Of a stretch of 64,000 nt of DNA, positions 35,028 to 44,477 are shown in pieces; within the stretch, counting starts at the first letter, position 1, and every line of letters starts with the position of its first letter. Source of the stretch: Sulfitobacter pontiacus (GTDB lineage: Bacteria > Pseudomonadota > Alphaproteobacteria > Rhodobacterales > Rhodobacteraceae). Made by a program: the position numbers and the translations under genes. Location of the stretch: assembly GCF_040790665.1 (NCBI RefSeq), contig NZ_CP160850.1, positions 186,001 through 250,000 on the forward strand. The letters run 5' to 3'. A model generated the notes under the pieces. That model had not been told where the DNA came from, made no database searches, and saw only the letters and a program-made list of their open reading frames with translations.

Positions 35028-36116
35028 TCATTCGGACTTCGGAGCCTCATGCAGCGCTCGGCGGATCGCCGCAGTGTCCCCGCCCATTGCCTTCGGTGTA
35101 TTGATCCCTGTCGGTTTGCTGCGCGAAAAACGCGGCGCAGGAGCGGCCTGCAAAACGCCATCCACCTCGACCAGCGTTTGACGCGCGGCCATATGAGGAT
35201 GGGATGCCGCTTCATCCATGCTCAGCACGGGGGCCACACAGGCATCGGTCCCACTAAAGATGCCGGACCACTCCGCCTGTGTCTTGCTTGCGAAAGCCTG
35301 TGCGTAAAGCTCGGCACGCTCGGCCCAGGTGGCAGGGTCGTTTTGATCCACGCTATGCTCGGCGGGCAGCCCGGCCTTCTCCAGCAGCAGGGCAAAAAAC
35401 TGAGGCTCTAGCGGGCCGACGGACATGAACAGATCGTCCTTGGTCCGATAGCAGCGATAGAAAGGGGCACCCCCGTCCAGCAGGTTGGACGCGCGGTTTT
35501 CGCTCCACGCGCCGCGCGCTTTGAAGGTGTGGAAAAGCCCCATCATCGCGCTTACGCCATCAAGCATTGCCGCATCGACCACCTGACCTTTGCCGGATGT
35601 CTGCCGCTCGAACACGGCGGCAAGGATGCCAAGCAGCAGGAACATCGTGCCCCCGCCATAGTCCGCGACCAGATTCAACGGCGGCGGCGGCGGGTTATCA
35701 ACCGTGCCCATTGCAGCCAGAGCACCCGTCAGGCCAAGATAGTTGATGTCATGCCCCGCCGATTGGCTCAGCGGTCCGTCCTGCCCCCAGCCCGTGATCC
35801 GGCCAAAAATCACCGTCTCGTCAAGGTCATCTGGCCCGAGCCCCAACCGTTCCATCACGCCGGGCCGGAAACCTTCGATGACGATACCAGCCCGATTGAT
35901 CAGCGCCTGCGCGGTACTGCGCCCCTCTTCAGACTTCAGATCCAAAAAGACGGACCGCTTGCCGCGCCGGTTCACATCGGTTTTGTCAGCTGGCGCTTCG
36001 GCGCGGTCGATGACGATCACATCCGCGCCCAGATCGGCCAGCAACTGCCCCGCCAAAGGGCCGGGACCGATCCCGGCCATTTCGATGACTTCCAGGCCTT
36101 TCAGTGGTCCCGACAT
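35028..36116 (-). CDS. Alpha-methylacyl-CoA racemase-like CoA transferase III family enzyme
   Basis: A 362-residue CaiB/BaiF-superfamily protein. The N-terminus (GLEVIEMAGIGPGPLAGQLL) and the pair His122 (SAGHDINYLGLTG) and Asp152 (NLVADYGGG) match the catalytic His/Asp of alpha-methylacyl-CoA racemase (His126 and Asp156 in the mycobacterial enzyme, from memory) rather than a CoA transferase. It would epimerise 2-methylacyl-CoAs so that dehydrogenases can act on them. This points to a branched-chain or sterol/isoprenoid-type substrate for the cluster. It starts 9 bp after the stop of the dehydrogenase gene. Confidence 0.85.
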   Translation of the reverse strand: MSGPLKGLEVIEMAGIGPGPLAGQLLADLGADVIVIDRAEAPADKTDVNRRGKRSVFLDLKSEEGRSTAQALINRAGIVIEGFRPGVMERLGLGPDDLDETVIFGRITGWGQDGPLSQSAGHDINYLGLTGALAAMGTVDNPPPPPLNLVADYGGGTMFLLLGILAAVFERQTSGKGQVVDAAMLDGVSAMMGLFHTFKARGAWSENRASNLLDGGAPFYRCYRTKDDLFMSVGPLEPQFFALLLEKAGLPAEHSVDQNDPATWAERAELYAQAFASKTQAEWSGIFSGTDACVAPVLSMDEAASHPHMAARQTLVEVDGVLQAAPAPRFSRSKPTGINTPKAMGGDTAAIRRALHEAPKSE

Positions 36117-36125
36117 AACTAACCC

Positions 36126-37283
36126 TCAGCCTTTTTGACGATCATCCAGCCCAAGGCCGCGACCGATGATTTCACGCATGATCTCGGACGTGCCAGCATA
36201 GATACGGCTGATCCGCGCATCGACATAAAGCCGAGAGATTTCATACTCTTCCATATATCCAGCACCGCCATGTAACTGCAGGCAGGCATCAATGATTTCG
36301 CCTTCGATCTCCGATGTGAACAACTTGGCTTGCGCCGCCATTTCCGCAGTGCATTCCCCATCTATATGGGCCATCGCACAGTGATCGAGGTAGGCCCAGC
36401 CGACATCGAGTTTGGTGCGCGCATCAGCCATGACAAAGCGGCTGTTCTGGAAGGTGCCGACCGGTTTTCCGAAGGCCTTGCGCTCTTTGATGAACTCCAT
36501 CGTGATCTCGAACGCACGTTCCGCACGCGCCAGATAACCGTCCGCCCCCACCAGCCGTTCTTCGGCCAGATTGGTCATCATCAATTTGAAACCATCTGTC
36601 CCATCGCCAACCAGATCCGATGCCGGCACTTTGACGTTATCAAAGAACAGCTCGGACGTATCCTGCGCTTGCAGCCCCATCTTCTTGAGGTTCTGACCCT
36701 TGGAGAAGCCTTCTGCCCCCTCTTGAACCCAGAACAGCCCGATAGAGCGCGGGTTATCGGGGTCGGTTTTCGCAGCGATCAAGTAGAGGCCAGCAATCTG
36801 ACCGTTTGAGATGTAGGTTTTTGACCCGTTGATGACCCAATGGTTCCCCTGCCTTTCGGCGCGGGTTTTGATCGCCGCAAGATCCGAGCCGCATCCCGGT
36901 TCGGTCATGCCGATCGCAAGAATGGTTTCGCCCGAAACGATCCCCGGCATGTACCGGTCGCGCTGATCGTCAGTGCCGAACTTTTGCAGATAGGGCGCCA
37001 CGATACGATTGTGCAGCGTGATGAAGAAAGAGCTTTCCACCTTGCCCAGTTCTTCGTTGAGAACCATGTCAAAGCGGAAATCATCAAGGCCCATGCCGCC
37101 GTATTTTTCATCGGCAAACATCGCCAGAAAGCCGTTTTCGCCTGCGGATTTCCAAGCTTCCTTGCTTACGTGCTTGTTCTGACGCCAGCTTTCGGCATGG
37201 GGGGCAACTTCGGCCGCGATCCATTTGCGAACACTGTCACGAAACATATCGTGCTCTTCTTCAAAAATACGTCTTTTGATCAT
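36126..37283 (-). CDS. Acyl-CoA dehydrogenase
   Basis: A 385-residue classical acyl-CoA dehydrogenase: GMTEPGCGSDLAAIKTRAER, WVINGSKTYISNGQIAGLY and QLHGGAGYMEEYEISRLYVD, ending IYAGTSEIMREIIGRGL with the catalytic Glu in TSEI. It is of the type that introduces a 2,3-double bond into short, medium or branched acyl-CoAs and passes electrons to ETF. Its neighbours (racemase 9 bp downstream, hydratase 51 bp upstream) put it in the first oxidation step. Confidence 0.9.
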   Translation of the reverse strand: MIKRRIFEEEHDMFRDSVRKWIAAEVAPHAESWRQNKHVSKEAWKSAGENGFLAMFADEKYGGMGLDDFRFDMVLNEELGKVESSFFITLHNRIVAPYLQKFGTDDQRDRYMPGIVSGETILAIGMTEPGCGSDLAAIKTRAERQGNHWVINGSKTYISNGQIAGLYLIAAKTDPDNPRSIGLFWVQEGAEGFSKGQNLKKMGLQAQDTSELFFDNVKVPASDLVGDGTDGFKLMMTNLAEERLVGADGYLARAERAFEITMEFIKERKAFGKPVGTFQNSRFVMADARTKLDVGWAYLDHCAMAHIDGECTAEMAAQAKLFTSEIEGEIIDACLQLHGGAGYMEEYEISRLYVDARISRIYAGTSEIMREIIGRGLGLDDRQKG

Positions 37284-37334
37284 GGGACATCCCTCGTTGC
37301 TTTGATGGGTCTGGGCATCGGTGGGACAAACGGC

Positions 37335-38159
37335 TTAGCTATTTGTCCAGTTCGGCGCGCGTTTTTCGACAAAGGCTTTGACGCCCTCTTTACCGTCGTT
37401 GGATTTTAGCACGACGTCAAATTCAGCCGTGTTGCCTGCGAAGGCTTCGGGCAGACGCTCGATGTCTTCTTCAAGGGCGTTGAGCACCCGCTTTGACGCT
37501 CTGACGGCAGTCGGCGATACCATTGTGATTTCCTTGGCGATTTCACGTGCGATATCCATCGCCGTTTCACCTTCACCTGCAACGCGGTTAATAATGCCTA
37601 GGTCACAGGCACGGTCGGCTGTAATCGCACGGCCTGTCAGGATCAGCTCCATCGCGGCTTTACGACCAATCTGGCGCGTGAGACGTTGCACGCCACCCGC
37701 CGCTGCGAACAGGCCAACCTTCACCTCGGGCAGCGCGAATTTCGCATGGGCATCCGCCACGGCAATATCGGATGCCAGAACGATCTCGCATCCACCGCCC
37801 ATTGCCACCCCATTCACCGCCGCGATAACCGGCTTTTCCCGGCCCCAGCGATCAGTGAGACCGCCAAAGCCGCTGCTGGCGGGTTCAATATCCTGCCCTT
37901 CGCTTGTGGCTTTCAGATCGTTGCCCGAGCAAAAAGCTTTGTCCCCGGCCCCGGTGATGATGGCGACCCACAGATCCGGGTCCTGCTCGTATCCATCAAA
38001 GATATCGTGCAATTCCTGATGCGCCCCGCCGTGGAGGGCGTTGTAGCGATCCGCGCGATCGATCGTAATTTCAAGGATATGGCCGTCACGTTTGACCGAG
38101 ATATAGTCGAAATCGCGCGCCCAGATATCCTTGGCATCTTTGGTTTTTACGTCAGTCAT
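37335..38159 (-). CDS. Enoyl-CoA hydratase/isomerase family protein
   Basis: A 274-residue crotonase-fold protein: DRADRYNALHGGAHQEL, FCSGNDLK oxyanion loop, AAVNGVAMGGGCEIVLASDI and LPEVKVGLFAAAGGVQRL. The start is probably ATG 38159 (MTDVKTKDAK), which follows a GGAG, rather than 38171. It hydrates the enoyl-CoA made by the neighbouring dehydrogenase. The position corresponding to one of the two catalytic glutamates is not obvious, so an isomerase or lyase activity is possible. Confidence 0.85.
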   Translation of the reverse strand: MTDVKTKDAKDIWARDFDYISVKRDGHILEITIDRADRYNALHGGAHQELHDIFDGYEQDPDLWVAIITGAGDKAFCSGNDLKATSEGQDIEPASSGFGGLTDRWGREKPVIAAVNGVAMGGGCEIVLASDIAVADAHAKFALPEVKVGLFAAAGGVQRLTRQIGRKAAMELILTGRAITADRACDLGIINRVAGEGETAMDIAREIAKEITMVSPTAVRASKRVLNALEEDIERLPEAFAGNTAEFDVVLKSNDGKEGVKAFVEKRAPNWTNS

Positions 38160-38265
38160 TCCATTCTCCATTTTCCCGCGGCGCAGTCAGGTTCCCACGT
38201 CGACTTTTGCAGTGCCGTGATGTGGCAGGAGGGACCGCCCCCTCCCCCAACGTCACAGCGGCCAA

Positions 38266-39045
38266 TCAGCGCGGTGCCATCCTGATAGCACCATCCAAGC
38301 GAATGTCTTCGCCGTTCAGGTAGGGATTGCGCACCATTTCGAGAGCCAGAGAGGCATATTCTTCCGGCTTACCAAGGCGAGCAGGGTTGGGCACCATCGC
38401 CCCCAAGGATTGCCGAACGTTTTCGGGCAGGCTCATCAAAAGCGGCGTCTCGAAAAGACCGGGCAGGATTGTGTTGACGCGAATATGCTCGGCCGAAAGG
38501 TCACGGGCGATTGGCAAAGTCATACCAACAATCGCCGCTTTCGACGCCGAATATGCGACTTGGCCGACCTGACCGTCCTCTGCCGCAACGGAAGCGGTCG
38601 AGATGATCGCGCCACGCTCTCCGTCCTCTGGGTCGAGGGTCATCATACCCGCGGCGGCCTTGACGGTACAGATAAAGGTACCGATCTGGTTCACCTCGAT
38701 AACCTTGCGATATTCGGCAATGGGGAACTGGGAAATCCCACCAGTTTTGCGATCCCGACCAGCGGTCTTGATCGCGTTGCCGATGCCCGCGCAGTTGATC
38801 AGGATACGTTCCTGACCGTTGGCCGCCCGCGCCTTTTCAAAACCGGCGTCGACGCTGGCTTCGTCCGCCACGTTCACCTTGCAAAACACGCCGCCCAATT
38901 CAGCTGCAATGGTCTGGCCCGCTTCCTCGTTCAGGTCAAACAAGGCCACCTTCACGCCATGTGAAGCCAACGCACGCGCTGTGGCAAGCCCCAGACCGGA
39001 GGCGCCCCCAGTGATGACTGCCGAGATTGAGTTATCAAGTTTCAT
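38266..39045 (-). CDS. SDR dehydrogenase, 3-hydroxyacyl-CoA dehydrogenase type 2-like
   Basis: A 259-residue SDR with VITGGASGLGLATARAL, NCAGIG, catalytic Ser in ISTASVAAED and YSASKAAIVGMTLPIARDLS. The segment NTILPGLFETPLL and the overall pattern match the HSD17B10-like 3-hydroxyacyl-CoA dehydrogenases that oxidise 2-methyl-3-hydroxyacyl-CoAs. The gap to the next SDR is 21 bp. It fits the third step of beta-oxidation of a branched substrate, in keeping with the racemase gene nearby. Confidence 0.85.
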   Translation of the reverse strand: MKLDNSISAVITGGASGLGLATARALASHGVKVALFDLNEEAGQTIAAELGGVFCKVNVADEASVDAGFEKARAANGQERILINCAGIGNAIKTAGRDRKTGGISQFPIAEYRKVIEVNQIGTFICTVKAAAGMMTLDPEDGERGAIISTASVAAEDGQVGQVAYSASKAAIVGMTLPIARDLSAEHIRVNTILPGLFETPLLMSLPENVRQSLGAMVPNPARLGKPEEYASLALEMVRNPYLNGEDIRLDGAIRMAPR

Positions 39046-39066
39046 TTGCGTTCTCCGTAATTTATC

Positions 39067-39828
39067 TCAAAGGGCATTGATGCTATGACCGCCATCCACG
39101 GTTATGGTCGCGCCGGTCATGTAGCTGTTCTGTCTGGCCGCCAGCATGAGCAATGGAAGATTCAATTCCTCCATAGCCCCAAACCTGCGTTGCGGAATGC
39201 GCGCAGCCATGCGGTCCCCCGCTTCGGATCCCAGAAAATCCGCATTCAACTCTGTCTGGAAATAGCCCGGTGCCAATGCATTGACTCGAATGCCGTCACG
39301 CGCGACCTCAATCGCAAGCGATTTGGTCATATGAATAACGCCGGCCTTGGTTACCGCATACGCCCCTGATTTGAGCGCAGTTCGCGATGCTGTAATTGAC
39401 GCAATGTTAACGATGGCCCCGGCTGTCTTCTCTTTGCGAAACATCGCGACAGCCTGTTTGGACACACGCCAGACCCCGCTCAGGTTGACATCTATCAACT
39501 GCTGCCACTCGTCTTCATCCATATCGGCAAGCCAAGAATTCTGACCGATACCCGAATTGTTAATAACGATGTCACAGGGTGGCATATCCGCAAACGCCGC
39601 CTGAACCGCTTCGGGGGAGCCCACATCCATTTGAACAACCTGGACATCGCGCCCCATCGCACGCAATGGCGCTGCGACCTCCTCCAGCTTGTCTGTGCGT
39701 CGTGCTGCAAGAACCAGATCAGCCCCTTGCGCCGCAAGAACAGAAGCGAAATGTGCGCCCAGGCCGCTAGATGCTCCTGTGACGAGCGCTCTGCTTTGGC
39801 TCAAGTCGATACTTAAGGGTGGGGTCAT
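39067..39828 (-). CDS. SDR-family oxidoreductase
   Basis: A 253-residue short-chain dehydrogenase (ALVTGASSGLGAHFASVLAA, NNSGIGQN, NIASITAS and YAVTKAGVIHMT). The open frame extends to 39963, but MTPPLSIDLSQ at 39828 is the better start. It ends with the usual TVDGG. It probably oxidises a second hydroxyl in the pathway, since an HSD17B10-like enzyme is encoded next to it. Confidence 0.85.
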   Translation of the reverse strand: MTPPLSIDLSQSRALVTGASSGLGAHFASVLAAQGADLVLAARRTDKLEEVAAPLRAMGRDVQVVQMDVGSPEAVQAAFADMPPCDIVINNSGIGQNSWLADMDEDEWQQLIDVNLSGVWRVSKQAVAMFRKEKTAGAIVNIASITASRTALKSGAYAVTKAGVIHMTKSLAIEVARDGIRVNALAPGYFQTELNADFLGSEAGDRMAARIPQRRFGAMEELNLPLLMLAARQNSYMTGATITVDGGHSINAL

Positions 39829-39916
39829 TCTAGGTCTCTTCTTGGGGTCGTCTCGTTTCGAGGGAGCCAAAATTTGCAGAGGGCGATCATGACCAGCCCT
39901 CTGCACGGATAAAGGC

Positions 39917-41164
39917 TTACACCCGCTCGATGATGATTGCGGGGGCCATGCCACCGGCCGCACACATCGTGATCAGGCCATACCGACCACCAGAACGCTC
40001 TAGTTCATCCAAGGCAGTACCGATCAGAATGGAACCGGTCGCACCGATAGGATGACCGAGCGCCATCGCGCCGCCGTTGATGTTCACCTTGGAACGGTCG
40101 AGCTTGAGATCCCGAATGAACTTTTCCGCAACCACGGCAAAGGCTTCGTTGATTTCATAAACGTCAATATCGTCAGTGGTCAGACCCGCTTTCTCCAGAA
40201 CCTTGCGCGCTGCCGGAACAGGCGCGTTCAACATCAACGTTGGATCGTCGCCAATGTTCGCCGTCGCCACGATGCGCGCGCGCGGCTTCATGCCTGTCTT
40301 TTTTACATAGCCTTCGGACGCCAGCAAAAGCGCCGCCGCGCCATCCACAACGCCAGAGGAATTCCCCGCATGGTGAATGTGCTGCATTTTCCCCTTCAAC
40401 TCAGGATAGCGGGCATAGATCATGTCACCGTAGGTTGTCCCCTTGTCGTCAATCGGGAACTCCATGAACTTGTCGAAAACCGTGTTGAGGGTTGAGAGAG
40501 AGTCAAGCGTGGTGCCGGGACGCGGGAATTCTTCCTTGTCCAAAACCAGTTCGCCGGTCTCGGGGTCGCGCACTGGTACGATAGAGCCGTCGAAACGACC
40601 TTCGGCGATGGCTTTGGCAGCGCGTTCTTGGCTCGCCACGGCCAGCTGATCTGCTGCAGCGCGATCAATGCCTTCAATCGTCGCGATGGCGTCTGCACTG
40701 CAGCCCTGCTGGGTCTGCGGGTGCTTTGCGCGCAGGCTCAGGTTGCCCGCGTCCATCATAAAGGGTTTCTTCGGGTCAGCGATCTGCCCGGTATAGCTCA
40801 TCATCTCGGTACCGCCCGCGATGACGACATCCTCCATCCCTGACATGATCTGGGCTGCAGCCAGCGAAACCGTGGTGATCCCGGAGCCGCAGAAACGGTC
40901 AAGCGTGACGCCTGACGCTTTGACGTCATAGCCCGCATCCAGCGCCGCCATGCGACCAAGGTCGCCGCCCTGCTTGTCTTTTTGCGTACTCGTACCCCAA
41001 ATAATGTCATCCACATCAGCTGTGTTCAGACCGTTGCGATCCCGCAGCGCGGCTAGGACAGTGGCCCCCAAGTGTTGAGGATGCAGGTGCGCGAGCGCGC
41101 CCTTCCCGACCTTCCCAACACCGCGAGGGGTGCGGCAAGCGTCAATGATATATGCTTCAGCCAT
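39917..41164 (-). CDS. Acetyl-CoA C-acyltransferase (thiolase)
   Basis: A 415-residue thiolase with the nucleophilic Cys in LDRFCGSGITTVSLAA, the loop NGGAMALGHPIGATGS (catalytic His) and the second Cys in MCAAGGMAPAIIIERV. The first gene of the minus-strand run 41164-33036; the stretch before it contains the palindrome at 41296-41316. It cleaves 3-ketoacyl-CoAs to acetyl-CoA or propionyl-CoA. Confidence 0.92.
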   Translation of the reverse strand: MAEAYIIDACRTPRGVGKVGKGALAHLHPQHLGATVLAALRDRNGLNTADVDDIIWGTSTQKDKQGGDLGRMAALDAGYDVKASGVTLDRFCGSGITTVSLAAAQIMSGMEDVVIAGGTEMMSYTGQIADPKKPFMMDAGNLSLRAKHPQTQQGCSADAIATIEGIDRAAADQLAVASQERAAKAIAEGRFDGSIVPVRDPETGELVLDKEEFPRPGTTLDSLSTLNTVFDKFMEFPIDDKGTTYGDMIYARYPELKGKMQHIHHAGNSSGVVDGAAALLLASEGYVKKTGMKPRARIVATANIGDDPTLMLNAPVPAARKVLEKAGLTTDDIDVYEINEAFAVVAEKFIRDLKLDRSKVNINGGAMALGHPIGATGSILIGTALDELERSGGRYGLITMCAAGGMAPAIIIERV

Positions 41165-41295
41165 TGAGGGTTTCCTTCTTTAAAGTTCAGCTGGCGCGCC
41201 GCCTGCCGTTTGCTTCGCTGTCCAGTTCACCGCCGCCTAAAGCGACAGTTAAATTCATTCACTGCAGGCATCTCACCACAACGTTAATTAGTCAA

Positions 41296-41316
41296 GTAGT
41301 TAATTAAGTTAACTAC
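41296..41316. promoter_or_regulatory. Perfect inverted repeat upstream of the thiolase operon
   Basis: GTAGTTAA (41296-41303) and TTAACTAC (41309-41316) flank a 5-base centre. It lies 132 bp before the thiolase ATG in a TA-rich stretch. Similar AGTTAA elements occur near the TetR/ligase intergenic region (51989-51996 and 52021-52028), so a shared TetR-type regulator is plausible. Confidence 0.5.
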
Positions 41317-41398
41317 GCGAATAGTCCGGTAGTTATAGCGCCGCCTCGTCCACAAAGTGAGGCGACACAATAAGTGTTGCGAGGGAACTCGGTGCGTC

Positions 41399-42703
41399 TC
41401 ACTTCATGATTTCGGGCAAGAACAGTGTGATTTCAGGCCAGATTGCCAGCACCGCCAGCACCAGCAGATCCATAAGGATAAACCACATCACGCCACGGAA
41501 AATTTGGGTTGTTGTGGCGATGTTCCCGACGACACCCTTGATGACAAAAATATTCATCCCGATTGGGGGCGTCACCATCCCGATTTCCAACAGTTTGGTG
41601 AGCACGATCCCGAACCAAAGCAGTGACCAGTCCGCGTCCTGCACGATCGGCAGAACAATCGGCATCGTCAGCAGCATCGCGCCAATCGGCTCAAGAAACA
41701 TACCAAGAATGAGATAGACCAGTATGATGCCAAAGAGGATCATGGCCGGATTGGCGGATAATCCGATGATGGAGTCTGACAGGTAATCTCCGGCACCTGA
41801 CAGGGTCAGAAATCTTGTTAGCAATGTCGCGCCAACGCCGATGACGATCAAGGCGGCAGTCGTGATCATCGTTTCCTCAACGGCAAGCCGGAAGCGACGC
41901 CAATCCAGTGTCCTGCGGGCCAGCCCCACCAGACATGAAAGGAACGCGCCAATCGCGCCAGCCTCTGTCGGAGTGAAAGCACCAGAGAAAAGCCCGCCAA
42001 AAATCCCGATCATGACCACGACAATCGGCCAGGTATCCTTGAGCGCCGAAAGACGCTCTGCCCATGAGGCGCGAACCCCTACGGGTGCCATAGCCGGATT
42101 AATTTTGACACGAACCAGAATGACCACGCAGTAACCGATCGCCGAGATCACCCCCGCTGTGATGCCGCCCAGAAACAATTGCGGCACTGATACCTGTGCG
42201 ATAACCCCATACAAAATCAAAATGATCGAGGGCGGGATCAAGGCTCCGATGGTGCCCGCGACGGCAACTGTGCCTGTCGCAAGCTCGGCATTGTAGCGCG
42301 CGCGCATCATCTCGGGCACGGCAATACGCCCCATTGCCGCGGCACAAGCCACCGACGACCCACATACTGCTGCAAAACCTGCAGAACCAAAGACCGCCGC
42401 AATGGCAAGCCCACCCGGCAGCGCAGACGTCCATACCCTTGCGGCCCTGAACATCCCTTGGGTCAGCTCAGCATGATAACAAATAAACCCAAGGAGCAAA
42501 AACATAGGAACCGAGCTAAGCACCCAGTTTGCGGAAAACTGATAGGGCATGACCGCAAGCGCGCCCCAGGCAACCCGCCAGCCCAAAAGAACATAAAGCC
42601 CGCCGAAGCTTACCCCGATCAAAGCAACGCCGATAGGAACGCGCAGGGCGATCAGGACAAACAAAAGCCCCAAGCCACTGAGACCAATACCGATATCATC
42701 CAT
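41399..42703 (-). CDS. dctM: TRAP transporter large permease subunit (DctM family)
   Basis: A 434-residue membrane protein with about 12 helices and DctM motifs (FGSAGFAAVCGSSVACAAAM, IPPSIILILYGVIAQ and TPPIGMNIFVIKG). The ATG at 42703 has GGAGG just upstream; the longer frame to 42733 is less likely. It overlaps dctQ by 8 bases. With DctP and DctQ it imports an unknown carboxylate, probably the acid that is activated by the CoA ligases of this region. Confidence 0.9.
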   Translation of the reverse strand: MDDIGIGLSGLGLLFVLIALRVPIGVALIGVSFGGLYVLLGWRVAWGALAVMPYQFSANWVLSSVPMFLLLGFICYHAELTQGMFRAARVWTSALPGGLAIAAVFGSAGFAAVCGSSVACAAAMGRIAVPEMMRARYNAELATGTVAVAGTIGALIPPSIILILYGVIAQVSVPQLFLGGITAGVISAIGYCVVILVRVKINPAMAPVGVRASWAERLSALKDTWPIVVVMIGIFGGLFSGAFTPTEAGAIGAFLSCLVGLARRTLDWRRFRLAVEETMITTAALIVIGVGATLLTRFLTLSGAGDYLSDSIIGLSANPAMILFGIILVYLILGMFLEPIGAMLLTMPIVLPIVQDADWSLLWFGIVLTKLLEIGMVTPPIGMNIFVIKGVVGNIATTTQIFRGVMWFILMDLLVLAVLAIWPEITLFLPEIMK

Positions 42704-43244
42704 TTGCAAGCTCCTCCGCTGGCAATTCGCCATTCATGTCAGGGCCAAAAGTAGATTGTGCGCCTCTGGCAATCGCCTGCGCACGCCAAAGCGCGGTTAT
42801 AGCCATCAATCCGCAGCCCAAAGGCAGCGCAAAATAGCTGGGCCAGACAGGGATGGTCAGCGACCCTTGCTGGATTGCCGCGCTGATTTCCATTTTGTGA
42901 ATGGCTTCTATCCAGGTACGAACCGTGACGAATCCGAAAACAATCGCAGCCAGAAACGCGGCCATCGCGGCCAGCCCGCTTTGAACATTGCGCGGCATCA
43001 GCTCGGTGAAGACTTCGACAGAAACATGGGCATCGCGCGATTCAGCCACTGCCAGCGAACAAAAGCCAAGTATCACCATGTAATAATGGGAAACGATGGT
43101 GATCGTACCTCTGATCGGCGAATTAAAAACAAACCGTAAAATTACATCGGTCGTAATGTGCAACATCATGAGTGTTACGCAGATGATGCCGACCAGTCCC
43201 ATTACCGAGACCAACGGTTCAAGCAAGCGTTGAAAAAGCTTCAT
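42696..43244 (-). CDS. dctQ: TRAP transporter small membrane subunit (DctQ family)
   Basis: A 182-residue DctQ protein with four predicted helices. The longer frame begins at 43295, but MKLFQRLLEPLVSVMG at 43244 is the family-like start. The stretch SHYYMVILGFCSLAVAESRD holds the conserved DctQ region. It is separated from dctP by 75 bp containing a strong hairpin (43275-43313). Confidence 0.85.
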   Translation of the reverse strand: MKLFQRLLEPLVSVMGLVGIICVTLMMLHITTDVILRFVFNSPIRGTITIVSHYYMVILGFCSLAVAESRDAHVSVEVFTELMPRNVQSGLAAMAAFLAAIVFGFVTVRTWIEAIHKMEISAAIQQGSLTIPVWPSYFALPLGCGLMAITALWRAQAIARGAQSTFGPDMNGELPAEELANG

Positions 43245-43274
43245 TCGAGCCTCACTTGTCTGTGGGATGAAGAT

Positions 43275-43313
43275 TGCTGCACCGTCGGAAAACAACGTAC
43301 CGTCGGTGCAGCA
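43275..43313 (-). promoter_or_regulatory. Intercistronic stem-loop between dctP and dctQ
   Basis: TGCTGCACCG (43275-43284) pairs with CGGTGCAGCA (43304-43313), a perfect 10-bp stem around a 19-base loop. It begins just after the dctP stop (minus strand). Like the hairpin at 3284-3309 it probably lowers expression of the membrane subunits relative to the binding protein. Confidence 0.6.
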
Positions 43314-43319
43314 GATCGC

Positions 43320-44477
43320 TTACTGTCCGTAGGTCGATACATCGACCTTCGACAGTACTTCGGTCCAGTAAAGATCGGACAGTGCATCAGCATCCTGCAC
43401 GTCTTCCACCAAACCAACCCATTTGGTCATGAGCTCACGCACCTTCGAAACACTTTCTTCACCGCCCGTAACGCCACGCTCGGCGTAGATGTCAACGACG
43501 TTCGAGATGTCTTCGTTGATCCACTCGACGCTTTGCGTGCGCAGACTTGCTTCTGCCTCGTGGAAAGTGATCCCCTGTTCCTTGGCCTTGGCAATGTTGT
43601 CTCGTGCCTCACCATAATAGGCCCAGTTCATTTCCGCCGCCACGACGGCAGACCCTTTCAACATCGCGGTTCTGCCTGCGTCATCAAGGCCAGCCCATGT
43701 ATCGGCATTCACATTGGTAAGACCTGATACAAAGGAAGACCCCGGCAGGTTTGTCGTGATGTCTGTCGCCACATCAATAAAGCTGAAGTTCGTCAGCTCC
43801 GAAGCTGATGATGCAGTACAGTCAATGACGCCCTGGTTCAGCGCCTCGAAAGTCTCGTTGATCGAAATGGAGACGGGCGTGGCCCCCATCGCTTCGATCC
43901 AGCGGCTCCAGAAGGCACCTGGTGTGCGGATACGAGCACCCTTCAGATCCTCGGCCGAAACGACCGGTTTTGTGCACTGCAGCATGTAGGGGGGTGTCCC
44001 CGCACCCGCTGTGTAAACGTGGTTCTGAGCCGCAAACTCGCTCAAGCAGTCGCCACAATTGAACATGACGTATTCCATGATCGCGCCGGTGAAAGCAAAG
44101 GCCATCCGATCAGGGTCGCCTTCCACCACTTCACTAAAGCTCGCCAGCTCGGTCACGAAGTTTGTGTTGGGGAACTCGGATAGGAAATACGGTGTCAAAA
44201 CAGTTGTTATGTCGGCAATCCCGTCACGCACACCCGATGTCGACTCCAGAAAGTTAAGCAAAGACAGTGGGAAAACCTTTACCGTGACGTCGCCGCCAGA
44301 TGCCTCTTCTACGGCATCAGCATAGGTCTCGATCGCCTCTGTCGGCAGCGCGCCCGGGGGCCAGCCAATCGCATAGCGTAAATCGCGTGCCTCGGCCGAT
44401 GTCGAGAATGTGCCCACTGATGCCGCTGCAAGAACCAAAGCAGACCCGCTGCTTTTGAACAACTTAGAAAACTTCAT
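43320..44477 (-). CDS. dctP: TRAP transporter substrate-binding protein (DctP family)
   Basis: A 385-residue DctP protein, longer than average. It has a signal peptide (ALVLAAASVGTFSTSAEA, cleavage near residue 30), then the binding-protein fold (FPLSLLNFLESTSGVRDGIA; GARIRTPGAFWSRWIEAMGA; DCTASSASELTNFSF). Cysteines in NCGDCLSEF could form a disulfide. The ligand is unknown, but the gene follows a ligase/kinase/dehydrogenase/thiolase run on the same strand (133-bp gap), so a fatty or hydroxy acid is likely. Confidence 0.88.
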   Translation of the reverse strand: MKFSKLFKSSGSALVLAAASVGTFSTSAEARDLRYAIGWPPGALPTEAIETYADAVEEASGGDVTVKVFPLSLLNFLESTSGVRDGIADITTVLTPYFLSEFPNTNFVTELASFSEVVEGDPDRMAFAFTGAIMEYVMFNCGDCLSEFAAQNHVYTAGAGTPPYMLQCTKPVVSAEDLKGARIRTPGAFWSRWIEAMGATPVSISINETFEALNQGVIDCTASSASELTNFSFIDVATDITTNLPGSSFVSGLTNVNADTWAGLDDAGRTAMLKGSAVVAAEMNWAYYGEARDNIAKAKEQGITFHEAEASLRTQSVEWINEDISNVVDIYAERGVTGGEESVSKVRELMTKWVGLVEDVQDADALSDLYWTEVLSKVDVSTYGQ

